A DNA stretch of 64,000 bases. It comes from Streptomyces sp. NBC_01237. GTDB lineage: Bacteria; Actinomycetota; Actinomycetes; Streptomycetales; Streptomycetaceae. Below are positions 8,126 through 16,494 of this stretch, in pieces (within the stretch, counting starts at the first letter, position 1; the number at the start of each line of letters is the position of its first letter). Under the pieces are notes generated by a model, which saw nothing but the letters and a program-made list of their open reading frames with translations, searched no databases and was not told the DNA's origin. The DNA lies in assembly GCF_035917275.1 (NCBI RefSeq), contig NZ_CP108508.1, positions 6,944,001-7,008,000 of the forward strand. The letters are read 5' to 3'. The position numbers were made by a program, and so were the translations under genes.

Positions 8126-9169
8126 ATGTCGATCACGGGTGGGGACGTCGTTGATCTGGGCCGGGACCTGTATGCCTGGCTGCCGCCGAAACGCGGTTGG
8201 GGGCTGGCCAACTGCGGTCTCCTCGTGTCGCCGCGCGGCGCGCTCTGGGTCGACACCCCTTACGACCGGTTGCTGGCCGGACAGTTCCTGACGGAGAGCG
8301 TCAAACGACTGCCCGACGGGGTCTCCATCGATCGGGTGATCGTCACCCATGCCAACGGGGACCACTTCTGGGGCGCGGGGGTGCTTCCGGAGGCCGAGAT
8401 CATCGCCACGCGCGAGGCCAGGGAACACATCCACTACGAGCCCACCCCGCAACAGCAGCACGCGCTGGTGGCGGGCGGCGATCCGGCCACCCCGCTCGGC
8501 GCCTACCTCGCGCGCCACTTCGGCCCGTTCGACTGGTCGGCCACCGAACCGGTGCGGCCGACCACGTACTTCACCGGGGAACTGGAACTGACCCTCGGCG
8601 ACTACCCGGTCCAGGTGTCCGCCCTGCCGCCCGCCCACACCACGGGCGACCTGATCGTGCATCTGCCCGTCCAGCGCACCGTGTTCAGCGGTGACGTGAT
8701 CTTCTCCGCCACCCCGCGGCAGCCGGGCGACCACCCGGTGCACTGGGCGGGCCCGTTGAGCAATGTGATCGCGGCCTGCGAGCGGGTGCTGGCGACCGGC
8801 GCCGAGACGATCGTCCCGGGTCACGGACCTGTGCTCGACGCGGCCGGGGTGCGGGAGCACATCGCCTACCTGGAGTACATACGCGAGCGTGCCCATGCCT
8901 TCCACGCGGCCGGCGTGCCCGCGCCGGAGGCGGCCCGCCGGGTGATCGGCGAGGGACGGCACCCCGAACTCGGCCTGCCCGAGCGGCTGGTGGTCACGAT
9001 CGGGAGCGAGTACCGGGATCTGGACGGCTCCGAACTGCCCGGGGTGCTCCAGGTGATGACCGAGGTGGCCGTGCTGGCGCGGGAGGTCGAGGAGGCGCGT
9101 ACGGACGACGGCCTCCGCCGTACCGCGGCCGGGGAGTCCGCGCCGGAACCGGTCGGCAGGGCGGAGTGA
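8126..9169 (+). CDS. MBL-fold metallo-hydrolase
   Basis: A 347-residue metallo-beta-lactamase-fold hydrolase. The first metal motif is 'THANGDHFWG' near residue 75, in which the second His of the classical HxHxDH is Asn. Other fold landmarks are the H of 'PPAHTTGDLIVHL', the D of 'VFSGDVIF' and the H of 'VPGHGPVLD'. The HxNxDH variant is seen in a recognisable MBL subgroup, so this is not obviously inactive. It appears to be a stand-alone gene with a leaderless promoter. Substrate unknown; lactonase- or thioesterase-like roles are possible. Confidence 0.88.
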   Translation: MSITGGDVVDLGRDLYAWLPPKRGWGLANCGLLVSPRGALWVDTPYDRLLAGQFLTESVKRLPDGVSIDRVIVTHANGDHFWGAGVLPEAEIIATREAREHIHYEPTPQQQHALVAGGDPATPLGAYLARHFGPFDWSATEPVRPTTYFTGELELTLGDYPVQVSALPPAHTTGDLIVHLPVQRTVFSGDVIFSATPRQPGDHPVHWAGPLSNVIAACERVLATGAETIVPGHGPVLDAAGVREHIAYLEYIRERAHAFHAAGVPAPEAARRVIGEGRHPELGLPERLVVTIGSEYRDLDGSELPGVLQVMTEVAVLAREVEEARTDDGLRRTAAGESAPEPVGRAE

Positions 9170-9284
9170 GCACCGCCCCGGGAGCCGGCCGGGCACGCAC
9201 GACCGCCGCCGTCACCGTCCTCATCACGCTCACCACCACCCGCCACCGTCCGGTGCGCGGGACCCACCCGACACGAAAGACGCG

Positions 9285-10805
9285 GTGACCGGTGTGGCAT
9301 GGATCGTGACGCTGATCGCCGTCGCCTGGGCCGTGACGGCGGTGATACGGGGACAGCAGTCGGCCCGTGACGCCTATGCGGCCACGGCCCGCGCCGAGCT
9401 GGCGGACCGGCAGGCGAAGGCCGCCGAGGCCCGGACCCTCGCGCTCACCGACGAGATACGCCAGCTCGCCGAGAGGCGGATACCCGCCGCCGCGACCGCC
9501 CTGTCCCACCCCACCGCGTCCGTACCCGGACTGCGTGAGGCCGCCGGCATCGACGGTGCCGCCGCCCGACTGCTGACCGAGGCCGTGCAGGCGGCCCGTA
9601 CGGCGGTCGTCGAGGAACGGCAGCGCGTCGACGCCGCCGCGAGAGCCGCGATGCGCGGCACCTCGGCCAAGATCCAGTCACTGCTCAACCAGTCCCAGCA
9701 ACTGCTCCACGAAATGCAGCACGAGTACGACGACCCGCGCATCCTGCAACTCGACTTCCGCAACGAACTGGCACTGCGCCGCACCCAGGCCACCGCCGTG
9801 CTCTGCGACGCCTGGCCGGGACTCGCCCGGCAGAACTCCCCGCTCGTGGAGGTCGTGCTCGGCGCCCAGTCCCGGGTCGCCGGTTACGAGCGCGTCCGGA
9901 TCGCCAACCACCTGCGCGACGAACGGCTCGCCGTCGTCGCCCGCGCCGCCGAACCCCTCGCGATCGTCCTCGCGGAGCTGCTGGCCAACGCGACGGCGTA
10001 CTCGCACCCGGACACCGAGGTACCGGTCACCGTCCAGCAGACCCTGGGGCGCGGCGCCCTGGTGCTGGTCGACGACGCCGGGATCGGTATGGACGACGAC
10101 GCGCTCCAGCGGGCCCGCGCGTTGCTGGCCGGGCCGTCCGAGGTGCTGCTCACCGAGTTGGGGGACCCGCCGCAGACCGGGTTCGCCGTGGCCGGCCGGC
10201 TCGTCGCGCGGTACGGCTTCAGCTGCCACATCGAGTCCTCGCCGTACGGGGGGATGCGCACCATGCTCCGTATCCCGGCCCATCTGCTCACCGTGATGGA
10301 GGAGGGCCGCGCCTTGTCGGCGCTCGCACCGAAGCCGGTACACGCCCACCCGCGGCCGACACGGGCGCCGGAGGCACCGGACGCGCCGGGGGAGCCGGGG
10401 GAGCCCGGACCGGCGGTTCCCGAACCCCGGCCCGCCGCAGCCCCGACCGCCACGGAGCCCCGTACCGAGCCCGCCAGCGAGCCCGCCACCGAGCCCCGTA
10501 CCGAGCTGCCCACCCGCCGACGACGCGTCCGTCGCCCGGCCGCCCCCGACGCCGCGGACGCGCACCGCCCGGTGGCGGAGGAGCCCGCGCCCCGGACCCC
10601 CGAACAGGCCGGAGCGTCCTGGACGGCTCTCCAGCAGGGCACCGTCAGCGGCCGCCGGGCCGAAGCCGCCGCGCCGGACGGAACCGGTACGCGGGCATCC
10701 GCGCCCCCAGCACTCGTAGCACCCGCACCCGCGGTACCCGTATCACCCGCACCAGCACCAGCACCCGCATCGCCATCGGATGACCAAGGAGACGACGAGA
10801 CGTGA
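9285..10805 (+). CDS. cvnA: CvnA-type sensor ATPase/kinase of conservon 1
   Basis: A 506-residue protein with one N-terminal membrane segment (about 4-20), a long coiled-coil-like Ala/Glu/Arg region, then an HATPase domain with N-box 'ELLANATAYSHP' near residue 230 and G-box 'DDAGIGMDD'. The C-terminal ~150 residues are Pro/Ala/Thr-rich and probably disordered. No long extracellular sensor is present, unlike the second conservon of this window. It is the first gene of a five-gene block A-B-C-D-P450, the arrangement of the rar/cvn9-type conservons that affect aerial growth. GTG start; it overlaps cvnB as GTGA. Confidence 0.9.
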   Translation: MTGVAWIVTLIAVAWAVTAVIRGQQSARDAYAATARAELADRQAKAAEARTLALTDEIRQLAERRIPAAATALSHPTASVPGLREAAGIDGAAARLLTEAVQAARTAVVEERQRVDAAARAAMRGTSAKIQSLLNQSQQLLHEMQHEYDDPRILQLDFRNELALRRTQATAVLCDAWPGLARQNSPLVEVVLGAQSRVAGYERVRIANHLRDERLAVVARAAEPLAIVLAELLANATAYSHPDTEVPVTVQQTLGRGALVLVDDAGIGMDDDALQRARALLAGPSEVLLTELGDPPQTGFAVAGRLVARYGFSCHIESSPYGGMRTMLRIPAHLLTVMEEGRALSALAPKPVHAHPRPTRAPEAPDAPGEPGEPGPAVPEPRPAAAPTATEPRTEPASEPATEPRTELPTRRRRVRRPAAPDAADAHRPVAEEPAPRTPEQAGASWTALQQGTVSGRRAEAAAPDGTGTRASAPPALVAPAPAVPVSPAPAPAPASPSDDQGDDET

Positions 10806-11227
10806 GCGCCCCTACTCCCACCACCGGTGACCTCGCCTGGGTGCTGACCCCGCTGCTGGAACTGCCCGGCGTCCAGCACGCGGTGGTCGCCACCGGCGAC
10901 GGGCTCGTCGAAGGCGCCTCCGAGGGTCTCGACCGGGCATCCGCCGAACGCGTGGCCGCGATGACGGCCACCGTGCACGCGGCGGCGCGTGCCTTCACCA
11001 CCGCCTTCACCGAGGCGGAGAAACCCCGGCTGGCGCAGACCGTCGTGGAGTCCGAACTGGGCTTCGCCATCGTCGTCCCCGCGGGCCGGAACACCACCCT
11101 CGCCCTCTTCGCGGCACCCGACGCGCACCTCGGCAACATCGCGTACCAGATGCAGGTGCAAGTCACCGCGCTGACCCGGGCGATGAACGCCCCCACCCGC
11201 CAACCGGACGCTGCCGCCCGGCCATGA
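10802..11227 (+). CDS. cvnB: CvnB-type roadblock/LC7 protein of conservon 1
   Basis: A 141-residue roadblock/LC7-domain protein ('LAWVLTPLLELPGVQHAVVATGDGLV' to 'GNIAYQMQVQVTALTRAM'). In conservons this protein is thought to act with the D-type GTPase, as MglB acts with MglA, by modulating the nucleotide state at the membrane. GTG start overlapping the cvnA stop (GTGA); its stop overlaps the next ATG (ATGA). The tight overlaps imply stoichiometric translation with the sensor. Confidence 0.93.
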   Translation: MSAPTPTTGDLAWVLTPLLELPGVQHAVVATGDGLVEGASEGLDRASAERVAAMTATVHAAARAFTTAFTEAEKPRLAQTVVESELGFAIVVPAGRNTTLALFAAPDAHLGNIAYQMQVQVTALTRAMNAPTRQPDAAARP

Positions 11228-11577
11228 CCCCCGGCCCAGGACGCCGTCTGATCCCCGCCTATCTGGTCACCGGTGGCCGTTCCGCGCCCTCCGGCCCCAC
11301 GCTCGACCGGCTCGCCGTGCTCGTGCGTACCGACTCGGCGCTGCCCCCGGACGCCGGATCCGAACACCGCAGGCTGTGCGAGCTGCTGGAACCGGGCGCA
11401 CTCACCGTCGTCGAGTGCGCCGCCCACCTGGAACTGCCGGTCAGCGCCACGGTCTTCCTGGCCGCGGACCTCGCGGCCGCCGGACATCTGCACACCCGAC
11501 CTCCGATCCCCAGCGCCGGGGAGATCGACCGGTCGCTCGTCGAGAGGCTGCTCGTTGGACTCCGCTCCCTCCACTGA
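11224..11577 (+). CDS. cvnC: CvnC-type DUF742 protein of conservon 1
   Basis: A 117-residue DUF742 protein. It has 'LIPAYLVTGGRS' at the N-terminus, a winged-helix-like region 'LCELLEPGALTVVECAAHLELPVSATVFLAADLAAAGHLHTR' (about 55-100), and a final 'IDRSLVERLLVGLRSL' helix. The third conserved conservon component; its biochemical role is not established. The ATG overlaps the cvnB stop. The GTPase gene begins inside its 3' end. Confidence 0.92.
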   Translation: MTPGPGRRLIPAYLVTGGRSAPSGPTLDRLAVLVRTDSALPPDAGSEHRRLCELLEPGALTVVECAAHLELPVSATVFLAADLAAAGHLHTRPPIPSAGEIDRSLVERLLVGLRSLH

Positions 11578-12223
11578 CCGGACCGGCATCGGCTATCTGC
11601 CGAGTGCCGCCCAGACCCTGATGAAACTCGTGGTCACGGGTCCCTTCGGCGTGGGCAAGACGACCCTGATCCGCACGCTGTCGGAGATTCCGACGCTGCA
11701 CACCGAGGAGACGATGACGCAGTCCAGCACCGCGCTCGACGACACCGCGGGTCTCCCGGACAAGACCACCACGACGGTCGCCGTCGACTTCGGCCGGCTG
11801 ACCGTCCCCGACGACCTGGTGCTCTACATGTTCGGCACCCCCGGACAGGAGCGCTTCTTCCCGCTCTGGGCGGACATCGCACGCGGTGCTCTCGGCGCCC
11901 TCGTCCTGGTCGACACCCGTCGGCTCGAAGACTCCTTCGCGGTGATGGACATGGTGGAGGAGCACGGGCTGGCGTACGCCGTCGCGGTCAACCGCTTCCC
12001 CGACGCCCCCACCCACACCGACGAGGTCCTGCGCAAACACCTCGACCTCGCTCCCGAGACACCGCTGGTGCAGTGCGACGCCCGTGAACGGCGCGGCTCG
12101 ATCGACGCGCTGATCGCCCTGGCCGAACACGCCCTGACCCGTCTGCCCGAGACGTCGCCCACGCCTCGGCAGACACCCACGCCTCCCTCCCCGTCCCTTC
12201 CCCTGCTCCGGGACCCGTCATGA
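11555..12223 (+). CDS. cvnD: CvnD-type small Ras-like GTPase of conservon 1
   Basis: A 222-residue GTPase with G1 'GPFGVGKTTLI', switch region 'TTTTVAVDFGR', G3 'FGTPGQERFFPLW' and a G4-like 'AVNRFPDA' lacking the usual NKxD. The C-terminal ~25 residues are a Pro/Thr/Ser tail. Start TTG 11555 (with GAGAGG upstream) gives 'LDSAPSTDRTGIGYLPSAAQ', the N-terminus I expect for this family. It overlaps cvnC by 23 nt. The protein probably sits at the membrane with CvnA-C as a G-protein-like complex. Confidence 0.9.
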   Translation: MDSAPSTDRTGIGYLPSAAQTLMKLVVTGPFGVGKTTLIRTLSEIPTLHTEETMTQSSTALDDTAGLPDKTTTTVAVDFGRLTVPDDLVLYMFGTPGQERFFPLWADIARGALGALVLVDTRRLEDSFAVMDMVEEHGLAYAVAVNRFPDAPTHTDEVLRKHLDLAPETPLVQCDARERRGSIDALIALAEHALTRLPETSPTPRQTPTPPSPSLPLLRDPS

Positions 12224-13473
12224 CCCTCTCCCCGCCGGGCGCCCCGCGCCGCTCGCCCCTCCAGCCGCTCGCGCTGTACGGCCCCGACTTCGCCGCCGAC
12301 CCGCACGGCCACTACCGCAGGCTCCGCGCACAGGGCCCCCTCGCCCGGGTCGTCATCGCCCCCGGCATCGACGCGATGCTCGTCACGGACTACCAGGCCG
12401 CCGTCGACCTGGTGCGCGACACCGACACCTTCACCAAGGACCCCCGCGCCTGGCAGGAGACCGTCCCCGCGGACTCACCGGTCCTGCCCGTGCTCGGCCA
12501 CCGGCCCACCGCGCTCTTCAGCGACGGAGCCGTGCACACCCGCTACCGCGACGCCATCAACGACAGCGTGGCCCTGATCGAACCCCACATCCTGCGGGCC
12601 GAGGTCACCCGGGTCGCGCAGCAGCTCATCGGCGAGTTCTCCGCGACGGGCAGCGGCGACCTGGTCGCCCAGTACGCCAGGCGGCTGCCCCTGCACGTGT
12701 TCACCACCTGGTTCGGCGTCCCACCGGGGGAGGGCGAGCGGATCGTCGACGGCGTCGGCGGCATGATGAACTCCGCCGCGGACGCCGCCGCCGCGTACGC
12801 CGATCTCGTCGGTGTCGTCACCGACCTCGTCGCGGCCCGGCGCGCCCGCCCCGGCCGCGACCTCACCTCGTACCTCCTCGCCCACCCGGCGGGTCTCGAC
12901 AACGACGAGACAGTGCGTCAGATCACACTCCTCATGAGTGCGGGGCACGACCCCACGACCAATCTGATCGGCAACGCGCTGCTCCACATGCTCACCGACG
13001 CGCGCTACTCCGGTTCGCTGCACGGTGGCGCGATGACGGCCCAGGAGGCGATCGACGAGATCCTCTGGCAGGACCCCCCGCTGGCCAATCTGGGCGCCCA
13101 CTACCCCCGTCGCGACACCGAGTTCCACGGCGTCGCCCTGCGCGCCGGGCAGCTGCTTCTGGTCTCCTTCGCCGCCGCCAACACCCAGTCCCCGCCCACC
13201 CGTTCGGACCCCGGGGTGCGTTCCGGGTCCAGCGCGCATCTGGCCTGGTCGACGGGGCCGCACCGGTGTCCGGCGAAGCAGCCCGCCCTCCTGATCGCGA
13301 TGACCGCGATCGAGCAGCTGACCAGCCAGCTCTGCGACCTGGAACTGGCCACCGAGGCCGCCGAGCTGATGTGGCGGCCCGGACCGTTCCACCGCGCCCT
13401 GGTCCATCTGCCGGTCCGTTTCACTCCGCTCGATCCCGGTCTTCGCCGTGTCGGTGGTACGCCGAACGGGTGA
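12220..13473 (+). CDS. Cytochrome P450, CYP157-like, without the ExxR motif
   Basis: A 417-residue P450 closing conservon 1; its ATG overlaps the cvnD stop. The heme-ligand loop is 'WSTGPHRCPAK' with Cys350. The I-helix has 'SAGHDPTT' (240-247). The K-helix, where nearly all P450s have E-x-x-R, reads E280-I-L-W283. Loss of ExxR is the known peculiarity of the CYP157 family of streptomycetes, so the protein is probably folded and not degenerate. No ferredoxin or reductase gene is adjacent. The substrate is unknown; translational coupling suggests the product is linked to the conservon signal. Confidence 0.88.
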   Translation: MTLSPPGAPRRSPLQPLALYGPDFAADPHGHYRRLRAQGPLARVVIAPGIDAMLVTDYQAAVDLVRDTDTFTKDPRAWQETVPADSPVLPVLGHRPTALFSDGAVHTRYRDAINDSVALIEPHILRAEVTRVAQQLIGEFSATGSGDLVAQYARRLPLHVFTTWFGVPPGEGERIVDGVGGMMNSAADAAAAYADLVGVVTDLVAARRARPGRDLTSYLLAHPAGLDNDETVRQITLLMSAGHDPTTNLIGNALLHMLTDARYSGSLHGGAMTAQEAIDEILWQDPPLANLGAHYPRRDTEFHGVALRAGQLLLVSFAAANTQSPPTRSDPGVRSGSSAHLAWSTGPHRCPAKQPALLIAMTAIEQLTSQLCDLELATEAAELMWRPGPFHRALVHLPVRFTPLDPGLRRVGGTPNG

Positions 13474-13492
13474 GGGACGAGAGGATTGCCGG

Positions 13493-13552
13493 ATGAACAA
13501 TGAGCGCGGCCGGCGCAAACCCAACCGGCGCACGGACGGGGTGGCCCTGTGA
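13493..13552 (+). CDS. Possible 19-residue basic micro-ORF coupled to the SepF-like gene
   Basis: An ATG at 13493, preceded by GAGAGGA, opens a 19-codon frame rich in Arg/Asn/Lys. Its TGA (13550-13552) overlaps the GTG of the SepF-like gene as GTGA, the same coupling used between real genes in this window. It may be a leader peptide that delivers ribosomes to the downstream start, or chance. Confidence 0.35.
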   Translation: MNNERGRRKPNRRTDGVAL

Positions 13553-13953
13553 GCAGGTACGACAGGTACGACAGGTACGACGCCACCGACGAACAGTGGG
13601 AGGGGCTCGCCCAGGTCGTACCGCTGCGGGGCCGCAACGAGTGGCCTTCCAGGGTCGACCACCGCACGGCCCCGGACGAGCGCGCCGCCGAACAGCGACG
13701 GCTCGTCGTGCTGCGGGTGCAGGTCTTCGCGGACGCACGCGAAGTCGCCGAGTATCTGGTCGCACAGGTTCCGGTGCTGCTCGACCTGACGGCGGCCGAA
13801 TCCGATGTGGCCAAACGGATTCTGGACTTCAGCAGCGGCGTCGTCTTCGGACTCGGCAGCGGTATGCACCGCGTCGACCGGAACGTCTTCCTGCTGGCGC
13901 CCGTCGGTATGGAGGTCGAAGGGGTCACGCCCGCAGGTCTCCCTCAATCGTAG
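13549..13953 (+). CDS. sepF: SepF-like cell division protein
   Basis: A 134-residue protein with a SepF (DUF552) domain at about 45-125: 'VVLRVQVFADAREVAEYL', 'PVLLDLTAAESDVAKRILDFSSGVVFGLGSGMHRV' and 'VFLLAPVGMEV'. SepF binds FtsZ and tethers it to the membrane. The gene is far from any division cluster, so this should be a SepF-like paralogue (of the SflA/SflB kind known in Streptomyces), not the main SepF. The N-terminus is a short RYD repeat encoded by a 9-bp tandem repeat, not a clear amphipathic membrane helix. GTG 13549 is the start. Confidence 0.88.
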   Translation: MSRYDRYDRYDATDEQWEGLAQVVPLRGRNEWPSRVDHRTAPDERAAEQRRLVVLRVQVFADAREVAEYLVAQVPVLLDLTAAESDVAKRILDFSSGVVFGLGSGMHRVDRNVFLLAPVGMEVEGVTPAGLPQS

Positions 13954-14007
13954 GAAGGTCACGGGGCAAAACGGTTCGGCCGGTGGAGCCGTGCGTACGG
14001 TCCGCCC

Positions 14008-15267
14008 ATGACAGCCATCAGCCCGCTGCCCGGCCCGGACCCTTCGCGCCGGGCCCCCGCAGGCCCGGCCCGCCCGGTCCGCCCGAGAACCGCGGGCACG
14101 GCCCGCCCGGCACCCGCGGGCACGGCCCGCACCGCCGGCCCCCTGCGCCCCGTCCGCCCGGCGGTCACCGAGTTACGGCTCGCCGCCTTCGCCTCGCACC
14201 GCCGCGCGGTCCTTCCGATGGGGCCGGTGACGCTGGTCACCGGGGGAGCGGGCACCGGCAGGACGACCGCGCTGCGGGCGTACGAGGCGCTGGCGCGGCT
14301 CGCGGCCGGTGACCCGCTGGACGAGGTCTTCCCCGATCCGGTCGCCTGTGTGCCCGAGCGGGCGGGCCCCGACGCCCAGGGGCGGCGCGGCTTCCGGCTC
14401 GGCTGCACCGTGGACGGCCCGGCCGGTCCGGTCCGGCTGGAGGTGGCGGTCCAGGCCGAGCCCACGCTCCGCATCGTCGGGGAACGGCTGACCGGGGGCG
14501 GCGAGACCCTGCTGGCCACCGCGCTGCGCGATCCGCGTCGCCCGGTGGTCCAGGCCGCCTGGCACACGGCGGGCCTGGTTGCGGTGACCCGCGCTCCGCT
14601 GCCGGACGACCGGCTCGCGACGGCGCTGCTGCCGCTGCGGGTCGCGGGCGCCACGGAGGGGCAGTTGCAGGTGCTGGCCGCCGCCGAGCAGGTGGTGGTG
14701 GCCCTGCGGTCGGCCTTCGTCTGCGATCCGCAGCCGCGGCTGATGCGGGCGCCGGTAGCCGTGGGTCCGGGGCGCCTGTGGCCGGACTGCGGCAATCTCG
14801 CCGAGGTCCTGGCCCGGACGCGCGCTCTGGGCGGGTACCGGCACGCCCGGCTGGTCGCCGCCGCCGACGCCGGGTGCGCCGGTCCGGTGACGGGCCTGTA
14901 CGCGGAGGAGCGGGGGGACGGAACGGTAGGGGCCTGGGTGGGGCGCGACGCGGGGCACCGCACGCCCATGGGCCGGCTCGGCGACGGTGAACTCAGGTAT
15001 CTGGCCCATGCCCTGGTCCTGCTGAACGGCTCCCGGGTGCTGGAGGCGGACGCCCCGGCGGAGGTGCCGTCGGCGATGCGGGCGGTCACGGTGCTGGCCG
15101 ACGGACTGGACCGGAGTCTGGGCGGGCGGCAGTTGCGGGAGCTGCTGGCTCTGGCCTCGTCGATCTGTGGGAACGGGCACATCCGGTTGCTGGGGACCGT
15201 CACGGACATCGCGGCGGCAGGGGCCCGCGGAGCGGCCGGAGTGACAGTGGTAGACCTGGGACCGTGA
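14008..15267 (+). CDS. RecF/SMC-like ATPase with an Arg-substituted P-loop
   Basis: A 419-residue protein. The first ~50 residues are Pro/Ala/Arg-rich. The P-loop lies at about 78-86 ('GGAGTGRTT'), where the usual Walker A Lys is Arg. The preceding strand 'ELRLAAFASHRRAVLPMGPVTLVTG' is typical of RecF/SMC-type ATPases that open with a short beta-sheet. A late 'GRLGDGELRYLAHALVLLNG' resembles an ABC signature region, and 'EADAPAEVPSAMRA' follows. The coiled-coil arm is absent or very short. The stop overlaps the following MazG-like gene. Role unknown; DNA-related or overcoming-lysogenization-type ATPases are possible. Confidence 0.7.
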   Translation: MTAISPLPGPDPSRRAPAGPARPVRPRTAGTARPAPAGTARTAGPLRPVRPAVTELRLAAFASHRRAVLPMGPVTLVTGGAGTGRTTALRAYEALARLAAGDPLDEVFPDPVACVPERAGPDAQGRRGFRLGCTVDGPAGPVRLEVAVQAEPTLRIVGERLTGGGETLLATALRDPRRPVVQAAWHTAGLVAVTRAPLPDDRLATALLPLRVAGATEGQLQVLAAAEQVVVALRSAFVCDPQPRLMRAPVAVGPGRLWPDCGNLAEVLARTRALGGYRHARLVAAADAGCAGPVTGLYAEERGDGTVGAWVGRDAGHRTPMGRLGDGELRYLAHALVLLNGSRVLEADAPAEVPSAMRAVTVLADGLDRSLGGRQLRELLALASSICGNGHIRLLGTVTDIAAAGARGAAGVTVVDLGP

Positions 15268-15623
15268 CGGAACTCGATGTGGCAGAACTCCAGCGGCGAC
15301 TGGCCGCTTTCGCGGCGGCACGGGACTGGGGCCAGTACCACACCCCGAAGAACCTGGCGGCCGCGCTGAGCGTCGAGGCGTCCGAACTGCTGGAGATCTT
15401 CCAGTGGCTGACGCCCGAGCAGTCGGCGCGGGTGATGGAGGAGCCGGACTCGGCGCATCGGGTGGCGGACGAGGTCGCGGATGTTCTCGCCTATCTGCTC
15501 CAGTTCTGCGAGGTGCTGGGCATCGATGCGCTGGCGGCGCTGGCGGCCAAGATGGACCGGAATGAGAAACGCTTCCCGGTTCGGGACACCGCAGAACCCT
15601 CAAAATGTCACTCTTCGGAGTGA
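15264..15623 (+). CDS. MazG-like nucleotide pyrophosphohydrolase
   Basis: A 119-residue all-alpha NTP pyrophosphohydrolase of the MazG/RS21-C6 (dCTPase) type. The metal motif ExxE...ExxD is visible as 'VEASELLEIFQW' followed by 'ADEVADVLAYLLQF'. It should hydrolyse non-canonical (d)NTPs to monophosphate and pyrophosphate. GTG 15264 overlaps the preceding ATPase stop (GTGA), so the two may act together in nucleotide sanitation. Confidence 0.9.
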   Translation: MTELDVAELQRRLAAFAAARDWGQYHTPKNLAAALSVEASELLEIFQWLTPEQSARVMEEPDSAHRVADEVADVLAYLLQFCEVLGIDALAALAAKMDRNEKRFPVRDTAEPSKCHSSE

Positions 15624-15747
15624 TCGTTTTATCAACAGTCGACTTTGTGTCCACAGATTTCCGAATTCCCCTGGCCTTACGGTGCCGTACACCTCACTGT
15701 GGGTAATGGATGAGGTGAGCGGGTTTTCGTACGGACGGGGGAATGGC

Positions 15748-16275
15748 ATGGAAGCGGAGCGGCTCATTGAGATCGGTCGGCGTGCTCTGGCGGAGAGCCG
15801 GGGCGCGCTGGACATCATGGCGGAGGCCTGGCAGGCCCAGGCGTTGGCGCGGACGGTCGGCGGCAGGCTGGCGCAGGGCGGTCCGATGGAGTTACGGGGC
15901 GACGCGCGGGGCCTCAGCGAGATCGGCGGGCAGGGGTTCTCGGCGCTCGACCATCCGATGGTGCTCGCCGGAGGCACCCGGGCCTCGCAGCTCTCCGAAG
16001 TCACCGATGTGCGACAGGCCCTGGCGGGACTGGCGCTGCTGCTCGGCGAGGCCGGGATCGCGTTGGTCGGGGTGGCCTGTGACACCGGGGAGGACGGGCT
16101 GTACTGGCAGTGCATCGAGGCCATAGACGCCACGGACGAGTCGATGGACCGGGTGCACGGAATGCTGAGACGGATGGCGGCGAGGGAGCGCGAGAAGGAA
16201 CGGGAGCGGGAAGGGAAGCGGGACAGCCCGTACGGAGTGCTCCACGGTCCGGCGACATCGGCGGTGGGCCCCTGA
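15748..16275 (+). CDS. Conserved hypothetical protein
   Basis: A 175-residue soluble protein I cannot assign. Its N-terminal half is helical ('ERLIEIGRRALAESRGALDIMAEAWQAQAL'). The middle has 'LSEVTDVRQALAGLALLLGEAGIALVGVACD', and then 'EAIDATDESMDRVHGMLRRM'. The C-terminus is a highly charged Arg/Glu/Lys run. ATG 15748 has GGGGGAA about five bases upstream. The organisation, with paired helices and no signal peptide, suggests a cytoplasmic actinobacterial protein of unknown role. Confidence 0.7.
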   Translation: MEAERLIEIGRRALAESRGALDIMAEAWQAQALARTVGGRLAQGGPMELRGDARGLSEIGGQGFSALDHPMVLAGGTRASQLSEVTDVRQALAGLALLLGEAGIALVGVACDTGEDGLYWQCIEAIDATDESMDRVHGMLRRMAAREREKEREREGKRDSPYGVLHGPATSAVGP

Positions 16276-16494
16276 GCGGGACGGACCCCGAGAAGGGTGC
16301 CCGTGCGGAGGGGCGGCCCTGAGCGGGGCGGGTCCTGGGCGCAGTGGGTCCTGAGGAGGGCCGGCTCTGTGAGCGGGCTTCCGGCCGGGTGGAGTACGCC
16401 GGTCGTGAGCCGGGGCCGGGCCGGTGGTGCGCCGGGACGGTGGTGCACCGGGCCGTGAGAGGAGGACCGGCGTCCGACGGGGCAGGATGGATGC

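Noticed and set aside
8126..9169. MBL protein considered as a beta-lactamase
   Set aside because: The motif is HxNxDH and no signal peptide is visible; a generic cytoplasmic hydrolase is more likely.
12220..13473. P450 without ExxR considered as a pseudogene
   Set aside because: Full length, with intact heme Cys and I-helix and overlapping starts; ExxR loss is a known property of CYP157.
16276..16494. Gap before the LLM oxidoreductase considered for a small gene
   Set aside because: Frames are Gly/Arg-rich shadows built on repeated CCTGAGCGGG-type segments, without a ribosome site.
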